NCBI GenBank assembly: GCA_022823365.1
Contig: JAJDXG010000039.1
Location: forward strand, 1-64,000
Source of the DNA: Gemmatimonadota bacterium
GTDB lineage: Bacteria; Gemmatimonadota; Gemmatimonadetes; Longimicrobiales; Gaopeijiaceae
DNA: 64,000 bases
Reading direction: 5' to 3'
Both the position numbers and the translations under genes were made by a program. Below the pieces are notes generated by a model, which ran no database searches, was not told where the DNA came from, and saw only the letters and a list, made by a program, of their open reading frames with translations. Below, piece by piece: positions 1 to 8,590 of this stretch (the first letter of the stretch is position 1; the number at the start of each line of letters is the position of its first letter).

Positions 1-116
1 CGCCATTCACAACCGGTTTTTCCGCTTTCGCGGTACGGTCCAGCAGGGTCCAGTACAACGGCAGAAAACGCAGATCGTGCAGCCCTGTAAGACTTTACGT
101 GATTTCCTGCCGGGAT
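1..116. other. Left-edge non-native stretch, no gene assigned
   Basis: This segment is poorer in GC than its surroundings and abuts the point where the neighbouring acyltransferase frame stops prematurely. On the minus strand an open frame without a start reads through it to the window edge (ending ...RTAKAEKPVVNG), which looks coding-like, but I cannot assign it to a family. It could be the end of an inserted element or of a second broken gene. Confidence 0.3.
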
Positions 117-758
117 TCAGACCCTTACCAATCCGCCGAGGAGGCAGGTGGCGATCGCGGGAAAGGTGGAGAGGAGGCCTTCGGGGTCCCAGCTTCCCGC
201 CCACAGCCGACCGGGCATGAGCACGCGGTCGATGTAGGCCGCGAGATTGCCGTCAGGAGAGAGGTCGCCCGCCGTGGAGCCGGGGACCGGCACAAGCATC
301 ATCACGGCCCAGTAGCCCAGCAGGAGCGCGCACGTCGCGACCATCCTCCCGCGGGCCGACGTCCACAGGTAGAGCCCCGCTGCGGCGAAGTACACCAGCC
401 CGATCCGCCGGAGCACCCCGTAGAGCCGCATCTCGCCGAAGTCGAAGTCCGGGATCGCGCGCATGGCCAGGCCGATGCCGATGAGGATCAGCGAGCGGCG
501 GACGACGTGCCGGAACAGGTCCGCGCGCGCGGCTCCCTCGTCGAGCCTGCGCCGGAACGAGAACGGCATCGCGACGCCGACGATGAACAGGAAATACGGG
601 AAGATGAGGTCGGTAGGGGTCCAGCCGTGCCACTCCGCGTGAGCAAGAGGCGCGTACACGTAGGCCCAGCTTCCCGGGTTGTTGACCAGCACCATGCCGG
701 CGATGGTCAGGCCCCGAAACGCGTCCAGGGAGAGGAGCCGGTCCGAGGTTTCGGGCAT
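117..758 (-). pseudogene. HGSNAT-like (DUF5009/acyltransferase) membrane protein, 3' truncated
   Basis: The protein begins MPETSDRLLSLDAFRGLTI, the hallmark N-terminus of the heparan-alpha-glucosaminide N-acetyltransferase-like / DUF5009 integral membrane family, and carries the family motif around PTDLIFPYFLFIVG. From 758 it encodes 213 residues; an in-frame start ten codons upstream (788) is possible. Family members usually have about 360-400 residues and around ten membrane helices. Here the frame is normal up to a segment resembling LLSTFPAIATCLLGG and then stops after four more codons, so roughly the last 40% is missing. The break coincides with the GC-poorer left edge. I infer a gene broken by insertion or deletion; a sequencing frameshift is less likely because no continuation is visible in other frames. 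Confidence 0.7.
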
Positions 759-887
759 GCTGCACACCAGGATCAGGGAACGTCTCATCCTTGCCGGGAT
801 TCTCGATTCTAACCGTTCCCGGTGGTGAACGCATTGGCGATGAGGTATCGGGGGCTCGAAGAGGATCCCGTGGTTCGATATCCCATC

Positions 888-916
888 TTGTCCTTCAGAG
901 ATATCTTATCTAGGAT
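888..916 (+). promoter_or_regulatory. Candidate sigma-70-type promoter of vapBC
   Basis: TTGTCC (888-893) and TAGGAT (911-916) are separated by 17 bases, inside the most AT-rich stretch of the first 5 kb. The palindrome AGATATCT (899-906) lies between the boxes, where a VapBC repressor complex could bind. Position and spacing fit, but the assignment rests on inspection only. Confidence 0.4.
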
Positions 917-957
917 TGTAAGTATATTATGTTTTGCTTTTTTCTGGAGGTTGTCGA

Positions 958-1167
958 TTGAAGAAGACCAGCGTCGAAGTGGACCACGGCCTCATCGAGC
1001 AAGTTCGGCTGCTGCTTGGAACAGCCTCGATCAAGGATACCATCGACACCGCGTTGCGCGAGGTGCTGCGACGCGAGGCCAGACGGCAGGAGATCGCGGC
1101 GCTCTCCAGCATGGAGGGGCTTGATCTGGCTAACGAGACCGTCATGGCCAAGGCCTGGCGTCGTTGA
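958..1167 (+). CDS. vapB: VapB-type antitoxin
   Basis: A protein of 69 residues beginning with a TTG start (KKTSVEVDHGLIEQV...), preceded by GGAGG at 946-950, which gives a better-spaced ribosome site than the upstream ATG at 934. The N-terminal strand followed by two helices (residues about 2-45) fits the ribbon-helix-helix/DUF2191 class of VapB antitoxins, and the C-terminal tail would wrap the toxin. The stop codon overlaps the TTG start of the PIN toxin gene (TTGA), the classical antitoxin-first arrangement, so translation is probably coupled. Autorepression by the toxin-antitoxin complex at the upstream promoter is expected from the family but not shown. Confidence 0.75.
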   Translation: MKKTSVEVDHGLIEQVRLLLGTASIKDTIDTALREVLRREARRQEIAALSSMEGLDLANETVMAKAWRR

Positions 1168-1592
1168 CACCGCAGGAAACGCCCGTCGTCTACCTGATCG
1201 ACAAGAGTGCTCTGGCCCGCATGGAGGATCCTCGGGTCGGGGCGCGAGTGGTGCCGATCATCGAATCAGGCCGGGCGGCGACATGCTCCGTCGTCGACCT
1301 TGAGGTCCTCTACTCCACCCGCAACCATGCCGAGCACGCGCGTGTTCGGGGTCGCCGGGCACTGGCCTATCGGCGCATCGAACTTACGGAGGCCGTTTTC
1401 CAGAGGGCGATCGCCGTTCAGGGTTTACTCGCCCGCCGGGGACAGCACCGGCTGCCCATCCAGGACCTGATCATCGCGGCCGCGGCGGAGATTGCCGGCG
1501 CCACCCTTCTTCACTACGACTCGGACTTCGATACGATCGCGCTCGCGACGGGGCAGGAGGTCGAATGGGTGGCTCCGAGAGGCTCCCTGTAA
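1164..1592 (+). CDS. vapC: VapC-type PIN-domain toxin ribonuclease
   Basis: A 142-residue PIN-domain protein. The acidic residues of the Mg-binding pocket are visible: D13 in YLIDKSAL, E47 in VVDLEVLYS, D101 in QDLIIAAAA and D119/D121 near the end (YDSDFD). VapC toxins cleave specific tRNAs or rRNA when freed from VapB. The start is TTG, sharing bases with the antitoxin stop. The gene ends 7 bases before the convergent aminotransferase. Its pairing with a VapB-like gene makes the call firm; the RNA target cannot be read from the sequence. Confidence 0.85.
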   Translation: MTPQETPVVYLIDKSALARMEDPRVGARVVPIIESGRAATCSVVDLEVLYSTRNHAEHARVRGRRALAYRRIELTEAVFQRAIAVQGLLARRGQHRLPIQDLIIAAAAEIAGATLLHYDSDFDTIALATGQEVEWVAPRGSL

Positions 1593-1599
1593 CCGCAGG

Positions 1600-2715
1600 C
1601 TACGCCACCACCTCCGCGAACGCGTCTCCCATCTTTTCCAGCGCTTCCTGCAGTTCGTGGACGGGAGGACCGAACCCCAGCCGCAGGTAGTGGTCCATGC
1701 CGAAGTGGTCGCCGGGCACCACCAGCACGGACTTCTCGGCACGCAGCTTCTCGGCGAGCACGCTCGAGTTGACGGGAGCGTCGTAGCGGACGTAGCAGAT
1801 GGCGCCCGCGTCGGGGGGATGGTAGCTGAAGAGGCCGTTGTGCGACTCCATCCACTCGGTGACCAGCGGCAGATTGTTGCGCAGGATCGAGCGCGTGCGG
1901 GCGAGGATGCGCGTGCGGGCTTCCGGCGCGAGGACCGCGGTCGCGAGGACGTCGGAAAGGGTCGCCGGGGTGATGGTGGTGAAGTCGGTCCGCGCCCAAA
2001 GGGTCTCGGTGATGTCGGCCGGGGCGACGATCCAGCCGATGCGCAGCCCCGGCGTGCCGTACGCCTTCGAGAGCGAGTTGGTCACGATGGTGCGCTCGTA
2101 CTCGCCCCACATGGAGGGCGTCGGGATGCCGGAAAGCTCCGCGCCCTGGTACACCTCGTCGCACAGGATCCAGGCGCCCGCCCGTTCGGCGGCTTCGACG
2201 ATGCCCCGGCGCGACTCGGAAGAAAGGCAGGTTCCGGTAGGGTTGTTGGGGTTGGTGATCAGGATGAAGCGCACGTCGTCGTCGAGGATGGCGCGCAATT
2301 GGTCGAGGTCGGGCTGCCAGCCCGACTCCTCGCGCAGCTCGAAGGGACGCACCATGCCGCCGAAGTTCCGCACCAGCCCGGGCACCTGCATGTAGTTCGG
2401 GACCATGACGGCGGCAGGGGTCCCGGGCTCCATGAGCTGCCAGCACGCGGCCATGTTGGCCTCGGCGCCCCCGGTTGTGACCACTACTTCGTCGGGTGTG
2501 ACGTTGTCGTAGAGGGCGGCGATGCGCTCCCGCAGCTTGTCCGATCCGTTGGACTGGCCATAGCCGAGGATCGACGCTCCCAGGTTCTCCATCCCGGTGA
2601 GTTCGAGCAGTTCATCCAGAGAGAGGGGATCGACGCCACTCTCGGAGAGGTTGTAGCGAACGCGGTGCTCGAAGACGGACTGCCAGCGCTCCATCTCGAA
2701 TCGGTCGAGTTTCAC
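1600..2715 (-). CDS. PLP-dependent class I/II aminotransferase
   Basis: A fold-type I aminotransferase of 371 residues. The Schiff-base lysine is K217 in NSLSKAYGTPGLR, with the usual upstream NPNNPTG loop and the downstream arginine of the GLRIGW motif. It starts MKLDRFEMERW and lacks a signal peptide, so it acts in the cytoplasm. The N-terminus and the Asp-rich TGGAEAN phosphate-binding stretch are like the subgroup containing MalY/capreomycidine-synthase-type enzymes, but substrate cannot be inferred. It lies 27 bases downstream of the amidohydrolase gene on the same strand and probably shares its transcript. Confidence 0.85.
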   Translation of the reverse strand: MKLDRFEMERWQSVFEHRVRYNLSESGVDPLSLDELLELTGMENLGASILGYGQSNGSDKLRERIAALYDNVTPDEVVVTTGGAEANMAACWQLMEPGTPAAVMVPNYMQVPGLVRNFGGMVRPFELREESGWQPDLDQLRAILDDDVRFILITNPNNPTGTCLSSESRRGIVEAAERAGAWILCDEVYQGAELSGIPTPSMWGEYERTIVTNSLSKAYGTPGLRIGWIVAPADITETLWARTDFTTITPATLSDVLATAVLAPEARTRILARTRSILRNNLPLVTEWMESHNGLFSYHPPDAGAICYVRYDAPVNSSVLAEKLRAEKSVLVVPGDHFGMDHYLRLGFGPPVHELQEALEKMGDAFAEVVA

Positions 2716-2742
2716 GGGCGTGCCTCCGTGGGTTCAGGTGCG

Positions 2743-4248
2743 TCAGCGGATTCCCACGAGCCCGCGCACGGATTCGATGAGCGCGTCGCTGTCCCAGCCG
2801 ATGCCGTGGCGGAAGACGATGCTCGTGCCCCGGATGTTGCCGTCCGCTTCCACGTCCCCCTCCACGACCGCGAGATCCGCGCGCTTGCCGGCCTCCACGC
2901 TGCCCACGTCGTCGAAGATGCCGAGCACGCGCGCCCCGTTGGCGCTCATGATCTCCACCACCTCGGGGGCGGTGAAGCCGGCTTCCAGCAGCAGCTCGAA
3001 GTTGCGCTGGTCGCCCAGCCCCGGAGGCGCCGCGCCGTAGCCGGTGGGGTCGACGCCCGCGGCCAGGAGCCCTCCTGCCTGCACGAAAGCGTACTCGTAG
3101 TCCATCGCAACCCGCAGCAGCTCCGGGGAGAGCCCCACGCCCGACCCCGGGTCGGCGGCGCGGATCTGGTCGAACTGCGCCCGGACGTCGGCGGCCACTT
3201 CGGGCGCCAGCACCTCCCAGACCCGGGGATCGAGGGGACCCCGGCCCGGAACGGAGATCTCGTAGACGGCGAGCGTCGAGGTCATCGATACATCGTTGTC
3301 GACCATGTCGCGGAAGGTCTGCTGCACCTCGGGCCCGTTGACGTCCAGGTCCCCATAGGTGTTGCGGAAGCCCGGCGGGCATTCGTCCGGTTGCTTGGAC
3401 GGATCGTACTCGCTGTTGGCGAACAGGCCGTGCTCCAGGTTGTCGATCCCGAGCGCCACCGCCTCCCTGTAACCCACTGAGCAAAGATGCGCAGTGACGT
3501 TTATGCCGTGGGCATGGGATTCCTCGATCGCGGCGCCCAGCTCGGCGCGGCTGATCCAGGTGTAGGCCTTGAACCAGTCCACGCCCTCCTCCGACCAGTA
3601 GCGCACCACCCGGCGCGCGGTTTCGGGGCCGTCCAGCTGCGCCATGGTGCGGCTCCCCCGCTGACCCGTGAGATAGGGCCCAGTCACGAAGATGGTCGGC
3701 CCGACGGAGAGCCCCGCCTCGATCTCCTCCTGGAGGTTGATTTCCTCGTAGGGCGCGCGGGCTCCCGTGGTGCGGATGGTCGTCAGTCCCGAGGCCAGAT
3801 AGAGGCGTGGCGAGCTGAAGGAGAGCTGGGCCGCCCGGCCCCCGGCCGCCGTGTAGAAGCTGTGGTTGTGCAGGCCGATCAATCCGGGCATCACCGTGTG
3901 CCCCGACAGGTCGAGAACCTCCGCGCCGTCGGGGACGTCGACCTCGCCGTCGTTCCCCACGGCCGCGATCCGTCCGTCAGCGATCACCACGGTCTGGCCG
4001 TCCCGCGCGGCCTCTCCGGTGCCGTCGATCAGCTTCACCCCGGTGAGTGCGACCGGGTCGGCGTCCACGGCGATCAGGTCGGCGAACTCCTGGGCCGGAT
4101 CCGCCGCCGCCGGAGCCGCGGCGGCCTCCGGCTCGGGGGCGTCCGCTTCCTGCGGTGCGGGCGCCTCGCAGGCGGCGACCCACGCCAGCATGGTGCCAAG
4201 CAGCACCGTGGTTCCGAAGGGGGCATGTCGCTCGCGATCATCTCTCAT
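2743..4248 (-). CDS. Secreted amidohydrolase-superfamily lipoprotein
   Basis: 501 residues from the ATG at 4248, which is preceded by a strong GGAGGAGG site; the frame stays open further upstream but without support. The N-terminus has a lipobox-like MLAWVAAC, so the enzyme is probably a membrane-anchored periplasmic protein, followed by a low-complexity Ala/Pro/Glu linker (about residues 25-50). The metallo-dependent amidohydrolase barrel shows the metal pair H127/H129 (GLHNHSF), TAHLC and NLEHG histidines further on, and a late Asp (GVDPTGYG region). This matches secreted imidazolonepropionase-like/prolidase-like hydrolases. The exact substrate is unknown. The downstream aminotransferase could act on an amino compound it releases (speculation). 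Confidence 0.82.
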   Translation of the reverse strand: MRDDRERHAPFGTTVLLGTMLAWVAACEAPAPQEADAPEPEAAAAPAAADPAQEFADLIAVDADPVALTGVKLIDGTGEAARDGQTVVIADGRIAAVGNDGEVDVPDGAEVLDLSGHTVMPGLIGLHNHSFYTAAGGRAAQLSFSSPRLYLASGLTTIRTTGARAPYEEINLQEEIEAGLSVGPTIFVTGPYLTGQRGSRTMAQLDGPETARRVVRYWSEEGVDWFKAYTWISRAELGAAIEESHAHGINVTAHLCSVGYREAVALGIDNLEHGLFANSEYDPSKQPDECPPGFRNTYGDLDVNGPEVQQTFRDMVDNDVSMTSTLAVYEISVPGRGPLDPRVWEVLAPEVAADVRAQFDQIRAADPGSGVGLSPELLRVAMDYEYAFVQAGGLLAAGVDPTGYGAAPPGLGDQRNFELLLEAGFTAPEVVEIMSANGARVLGIFDDVGSVEAGKRADLAVVEGDVEADGNIRGTSIVFRHGIGWDSDALIESVRGLVGIR

Positions 4249-4294
4249 GGGTCCTCCTCCCACGTGATTGTCGTTCCAGAGGATGAAAAAGGCA

Positions 4295-4338
4295 GGGCTG
4301 GCAGCCTCCGCACAATGGGCTGGCGGCTTCCGCACAAT
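4295..4338. repeat. Two tandem 22-bp repeats
   Basis: Two adjacent 22-base units (4295-4316 and 4317-4338), both starting GGGCTGGC and ending TCCGCACAAT, differ at two positions. They lie between the multicopper oxidase stop and the amidohydrolase start, both genes running on the minus strand, so they are in the leader or promoter area of the amidohydrolase. A T-run follows on the minus strand (about 4290-4286), so a role in ending the oxidase transcript is possible. Confidence 0.6.
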
Positions 4339-4405
4339 GGCAGGTGTCCGGAATGGCGTCTGGCCGGGGTCGGATCCGGCACGGACGAAGTCAGCCGCCG
4401 GCGGG

Positions 4406-6727
4406 TCACGGCTCGACCTCGAAAACGAACTTCATCCCGGCCTCCAGGTGCTCCGCGATGTGGCAGTGAACCATCCAGCGTCCGGGGTTGGAGAGCTCGA
4501 GCAGGATGTCGGTGGTGGAGCCGGTCGGCAGCAGCACGGTGTCCTTCCACACCAGGTTGTCGTTCGCGACGCCGTTCTGCGAGAGCACCAGAAAGCGCTG
4601 CCCGTGGATGTGGAGCGGATGCTGCATCGCGTGGAAGGCGTTGCGGTCGTTGTGAAGCCGGATCTTCACCACGTCCCCCAGCCGGAAGCTCCAGCGGATA
4701 TCCATGTTCTCGCGTCCGCTTCCGGGTTCGCGCAGGATCCAGCGCGCCTGACCGCCGTCGCTCGCCCAGTTCATGACCGGCATGGTGCCGCTCCACTCCA
4801 CGGGGTTGAAGTACGCCCAGTCGTAGAGCATCGACTGCTCGACGGCGCGGGGCAGGCCCTCGACCTCGAGGGTGAGGTCGAGCGAGTGGTCGACGGGGCG
4901 GTCGAAGTGCTCGCGGTAAGCGTCGATGTCGCGCGTCACGTCCACGTTCTCGCGCAGGGTCGCGAAGGCAGGTGCGTGATCGACCGCGGTGGGTGCGGGG
5001 TCGACGACGACCCGGCCCATCTCCCGCGACTCGCTGAAGAAGACGCCCTCGCGGTGGCTGATGGCCTGCACGCGGTTGGAGAGCGCGAACTCGCCGGCCT
5101 CGTCGAAGCGCACCTCCACGACGTAGCGCTCGGCCGGGGAGATGACGACGCTCTCGGCCATCACCTCCCGTTCGAACTTGCCCACGTCGGAGGCCACCAC
5201 CTTGACGGGCACTGGAGCGGGAGCGGAAGCGTCCGTGTTGGCTTTGCGTTCGCCGGTCGGGATGCCGGACGAGTCGAGCGGGGCGGAACCCTCGTCCGCG
5301 CGAGCGAACGACAGGTTGAACGTCCGCGTGTTGGAGACGTTGGTGAGGAAGAAGCGCACCACCTCTCCGCGCCTGACGCTCAGCGCGTACTCCGGCTCGC
5401 CGTTCACGAGAAGGATGTTCCCGAAGCGGCCCATGAGCGCGTAGTTGCTCGAGTCTTCCCCGAAGGGCACGATGCCGTCCTCGCCCAGCAGGAGGTCGTC
5501 CAGCATCAGCACCTGTTCCCGGTTCACCGGGCCGTAGTAGTCGGGGCGCGGCGAGTCGACCAGCAGGTTTCCGTAGAGACCCATCTCCTGCTGCACGTCC
5601 TCGCGGTGATGAGGATGGTACCAGTAGATGCCGGCGTCCGGGAAATGGATCTGGTAGCGGAAGGTCTCGCCGGGCTCGACGGGGTCCTGGGTGATGCCGG
5701 GGACGCCGTCGAAGCGGTTGTCGAGGCGGATGCCGTGCCAGTGGATGGCCGTCGGCAGCGGCGTGCGGTTGGTGAAGTTGACGAAGATGGTTGCGCGCTC
5801 GGGCACCTGGATGAGCGGGCCGGGCTGCTGCCCGTTGAAGGCCAGCATGACGACCGGGCGACCGCCAATGTCGCGGCGGACGAAGTCGGCTTCGAGGTCG
5901 AGCGTGCCGCCGTCGCCGAGCCGCACCAGTTGGCGAGGCCGGACCGGCGGGAGGTCCTCGGGCGCCGGGGCTTCGGGAAGCCAGGCGTCCACGCGCGGCC
6001 GGAGCGCCATGATGCCCGGCAGCATCGGCAGGCCGGGGTACATGGGGGGCAGGCTCCATGCGGGCCCGTCCATGGCGCCGGCGTGGTCGTGGGACATGCC
6101 CTCGGGGGCGCGAAGCGCCTCGGGGGCCTGGGCCAGCAGGTCGTGGGCTTCCATCAGGCTGCTGGGGGAGCGGCCGCGCAGCACGAGGCGCCCTTCGCGC
6201 TCGGTGGCGTCCGCCGAGGTCTCCGCGGTGACCATGATGAGGAACTTGTTGAAGGAGACTCGGCCAAGGGGATTGCGGCCGTTCCCCACCGGACCGAGGC
6301 GGATCACGGGATCCAGCGTGGCCGTGGCGGCCCAGGCCACGTAGGCCTCGAATGGACCCAGTTGGCTCGGGTCGGGAAGTCCGGTGATCCAGGCGGTCAG
6401 GTTGGACACATGGCTGCCCTCGGCGGTCACCGTCACCCCGAAGGGACCGGGCACGCGGCCCAGTTCGACCACCCCCGAGGCGTCCCGCGCGGCGGCGGTC
6501 GCGTGCAGGTCGAAGCAGAAGAGGTCCGTGGGCGTCTGCCCCACGGGAGAGGCTTCCCCGCCGGCGAGCCGGGCCCCGCGGGCCCCCGCGGAACAAAGGC
6601 TGGAGAGGTCGGACTGTTGGGGCGCGGGTGCCGCGACGCATCCCGGCAGGAAGCCGGCCAGAGCCACCACGGTCACCGCCGCCCGCATGCCGGGGGGAGT
6701 TTGTCCACGGGCTGCCAGGTCGCGCAT
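4406..6727 (-). CDS. Multicopper oxidase with N-terminal extra domain (lipoprotein)
   Basis: 773 residues from the ATG at 6727 (GGGAG just upstream). Signal peptide with lipobox (ALAGFLPGC) places it in the periplasm or outer surface. Residues about 60-190 form a domain homologous to the separate small protein encoded at 9977-10585; residues about 270-773 are a three-cupredoxin multicopper oxidase. Copper ligands are visible: H329-W-H331-G, WYHPHHRED, HPLHIHG and the C-terminal H754-C755-H756 with the type 1 copper Cys. A Met/His stretch (GMSHDHAGAMDG) precedes the oxidase part. There is an insertion of about 30 Pro/Ala/Ser-rich residues in the second cupredoxin compared with the paralogue at 10618-12282. 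Divergent from phoD. Substrate (Cu(I), Mn(II), phenol, bilirubin) is not determinable. Confidence 0.9.
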   Translation of the reverse strand: MRDLAARGQTPPGMRAAVTVVALAGFLPGCVAAPAPQQSDLSSLCSAGARGARLAGGEASPVGQTPTDLFCFDLHATAAARDASGVVELGRVPGPFGVTVTAEGSHVSNLTAWITGLPDPSQLGPFEAYVAWAATATLDPVIRLGPVGNGRNPLGRVSFNKFLIMVTAETSADATEREGRLVLRGRSPSSLMEAHDLLAQAPEALRAPEGMSHDHAGAMDGPAWSLPPMYPGLPMLPGIMALRPRVDAWLPEAPAPEDLPPVRPRQLVRLGDGGTLDLEADFVRRDIGGRPVVMLAFNGQQPGPLIQVPERATIFVNFTNRTPLPTAIHWHGIRLDNRFDGVPGITQDPVEPGETFRYQIHFPDAGIYWYHPHHREDVQQEMGLYGNLLVDSPRPDYYGPVNREQVLMLDDLLLGEDGIVPFGEDSSNYALMGRFGNILLVNGEPEYALSVRRGEVVRFFLTNVSNTRTFNLSFARADEGSAPLDSSGIPTGERKANTDASAPAPVPVKVVASDVGKFEREVMAESVVISPAERYVVEVRFDEAGEFALSNRVQAISHREGVFFSESREMGRVVVDPAPTAVDHAPAFATLRENVDVTRDIDAYREHFDRPVDHSLDLTLEVEGLPRAVEQSMLYDWAYFNPVEWSGTMPVMNWASDGGQARWILREPGSGRENMDIRWSFRLGDVVKIRLHNDRNAFHAMQHPLHIHGQRFLVLSQNGVANDNLVWKDTVLLPTGSTTDILLELSNPGRWMVHCHIAEHLEAGMKFVFEVEP

Positions 6728-6767
6728 CGTCTCCCATGCCTGCAGGGTGCAGTCTCGAAGTTCCGGT

Positions 6768-6795
6768 TTGGGTTCCCGGACGGTTGTTCCATAAT
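6768..6795 (+). promoter_or_regulatory. Candidate promoter of phoD
   Basis: TTGGGT (6768-6773), a 16-base spacer and CATAAT (6790-6795) lie in the 123-base divergent gap between the multicopper oxidase and phoD. Predicted initiation near 6802 would give a leader of about 50 bases containing the GGGAG ribosome site of phoD. Confidence 0.4.
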
Positions 6796-6850
6796 ATGGG
6801 TGCCCGTCGCGCACGCGAACGAGGATCGACCCATTCCGCGGGAGACGTCC

Positions 6851-8431
6851 GTGAAGACGAGGGAAGCGCACTGGTACGACCTGGCCGCCGCCCGCATGTC
6901 GCGGCGCGACTTCGTGAGGATCGGCCGCGATGTGGCCGGCATCGTCGCGCTCGGCTCGCTGGGCGCCTGCCGGTCCGACCGGACCGCGCAACTGGCTGTC
7001 TCGCCCTTCCCGTCGGGGGTCGCGTCCGGCGACCCCGACGCCGGGGGGATGGTGCTGTGGACGCGGCTGTCGGCGCAGGGGATGCGCGAAGCGGGTCTGG
7101 CGACGGAGCCGGTCGCGGTGCGCTGGGAGGTGGCGGCCGACGAGAGCTTCTCGCGCGTCGTTCGCCAGGGCACCCAGCTGGCCGTACCCGAACTGGGCCA
7201 CTCGGTCCACGTGGAGGTGGAAGGACTCGAGCCCGATCGGCCGTACTGGTATCGCTTCATGACGGGGGGCGACCAGAGCCCGGTCGGACGCACCCGCACC
7301 CTGCCCGCGGCCGGCACGCCCGCCGACCGGCTGCGCTTCGCCTTCGCATCCTGCCAGAACTACGAGCACGGCTACTACACCGCCTTCCGACACATGGCGG
7401 AGGAGGAACTGGACCTGGTCTTCCACCTCGGCGACTACATCTACGAGGTGGGATACGGCGACAACCTGGTGCGGGCGCACGAGGCGGGCGAAGTATTCAC
7501 CCTCGACGACTACCGCGCTCGCTATCTCCTCTACCGGTCCGACCCCGACCTGCAGGCCGCCCACGCGGCGTTCCCGTGGGTGATCACCTTCGACGACCAC
7601 GAGGTGGACAACAACTGGGCGTCCGCCGTGGCCGAAGACGACCAGTCTCCCGCGCAGCTTCTGCTCCGCCGCACCGCCGCCTTCCAGGCCTTCTACGAGT
7701 TCATGCCCGTGCGGCGCTCGTCCATGCCCAGCGGGCCCGACATCCAGGTCTACCGGCGGCTGCACTTCGGCGGCCTGGCCGACCTCCATGTGCTGGACAG
7801 CCGCCAGTACCGCTCCGACCAGGCATGCGGCGACACCAACGGGCCGCTGTGCCCGGAGGCCCTCGAGCCCGGCCGTACCATGCTTGGGGCCGAGCAGGAG
7901 GAGTGGCTGTTCGGGGGCCTGGCGGCCTCCGCGGCGCGCTGGAACGTGCTGGCGAACCAGGTCATGATCGCCCGGCTGGAGGGCTCCCGGGACGGCGAGC
8001 CCACCGTCTCGATGGACCGCTGGGACGGCTACCCGGAGGCGCAGGGCCGGCTGCTCTCCTTCCTCGACCGGGCCCGGCCGCCGAACCCGGTGGTGCTCAC
8101 CGGCGACATCCACAGCAACTGGGCGGCGGATCTGAAGGCGGATCCCCGCGACCCGTCGTCCAGCGTCGTGGGCGCCGAGCTGGTGGGCACCTCCATCAGC
8201 TCCGGCGGAGACGGGCAGGACACGCGCCCAGGTACCGCCGACTCGCTGGCCCGCAACCCGCACATCCATTTCTTCAACGCGCAGCGGGGCTACGTGCGCT
8301 GCTCGGCCACCCCCGAGCGGCTGGCCGCCGACTACCGCGTCGTGCCATACGTCACGCGCCCGGGGGCCCCGGTCGAGACGCGCGCCTCGTTCGTCGTCGA
8401 AGCGGGCCGGCCAGGACTCCTGCCCGCGTGA
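6851..8431 (+). CDS. phoD: PhoD-family alkaline phosphatase, Tat-exported
   Basis: 526 residues from the GTG at 6851 (GGGAG seven bases upstream; ATG at 6896 is an alternative). The twin-arginine motif SRRDFVRIG at residues 17-25 is followed by a hydrophobic stretch ending in GSLGAC, so it is exported folded and perhaps lipidated. The phosphodiesterase/monoesterase core has the N-terminal fibronectin-like domain (about 45-150) and the metallophosphatase motifs FHLGDYIYE, TFDDHEVDNNW, LDSRQYR and TGDIHSNW, which hold the Ca/Fe centre in this family. Expected role: release of phosphate from extracellular phosphoesters. It is the first gene of a plus-strand run leading to the LVIVD and copper oxidase genes. 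Confidence 0.92.
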   Translation: MKTREAHWYDLAAARMSRRDFVRIGRDVAGIVALGSLGACRSDRTAQLAVSPFPSGVASGDPDAGGMVLWTRLSAQGMREAGLATEPVAVRWEVAADESFSRVVRQGTQLAVPELGHSVHVEVEGLEPDRPYWYRFMTGGDQSPVGRTRTLPAAGTPADRLRFAFASCQNYEHGYYTAFRHMAEEELDLVFHLGDYIYEVGYGDNLVRAHEAGEVFTLDDYRARYLLYRSDPDLQAAHAAFPWVITFDDHEVDNNWASAVAEDDQSPAQLLLRRTAAFQAFYEFMPVRRSSMPSGPDIQVYRRLHFGGLADLHVLDSRQYRSDQACGDTNGPLCPEALEPGRTMLGAEQEEWLFGGLAASAARWNVLANQVMIARLEGSRDGEPTVSMDRWDGYPEAQGRLLSFLDRARPPNPVVLTGDIHSNWAADLKADPRDPSSSVVGAELVGTSISSGGDGQDTRPGTADSLARNPHIHFFNAQRGYVRCSATPERLAADYRVVPYVTRPGAPVETRASFVVEAGRPGLLPA

Positions 8432-8590
8432 ATGCCGTGCAAGCCCGGGTTCCCGGCCAACGCCTTCCCGCTCCGGGGGAGCCGCTTCCATCACGGCCTC
8501 GTGCGCGCGAGGTCCGAATCACGTTACTATGACCGGTCGGACCCGTGCGGGTCCGGAAAACCTGTTGCCATCTTGCCGAAGGAGTTCGCC

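Noticed and set aside
1492-3480. 662-residue plus-strand frame
   Set aside because: Antisense to the aminotransferase and amidohydrolase, both of which have clear catalytic motifs.
4268-6850. Upstream 860 codons of the frame that ends as PhoD
   Set aside because: Antisense to the multicopper oxidase; the phoD Tat signal and ribosome site fix the start at 6851.
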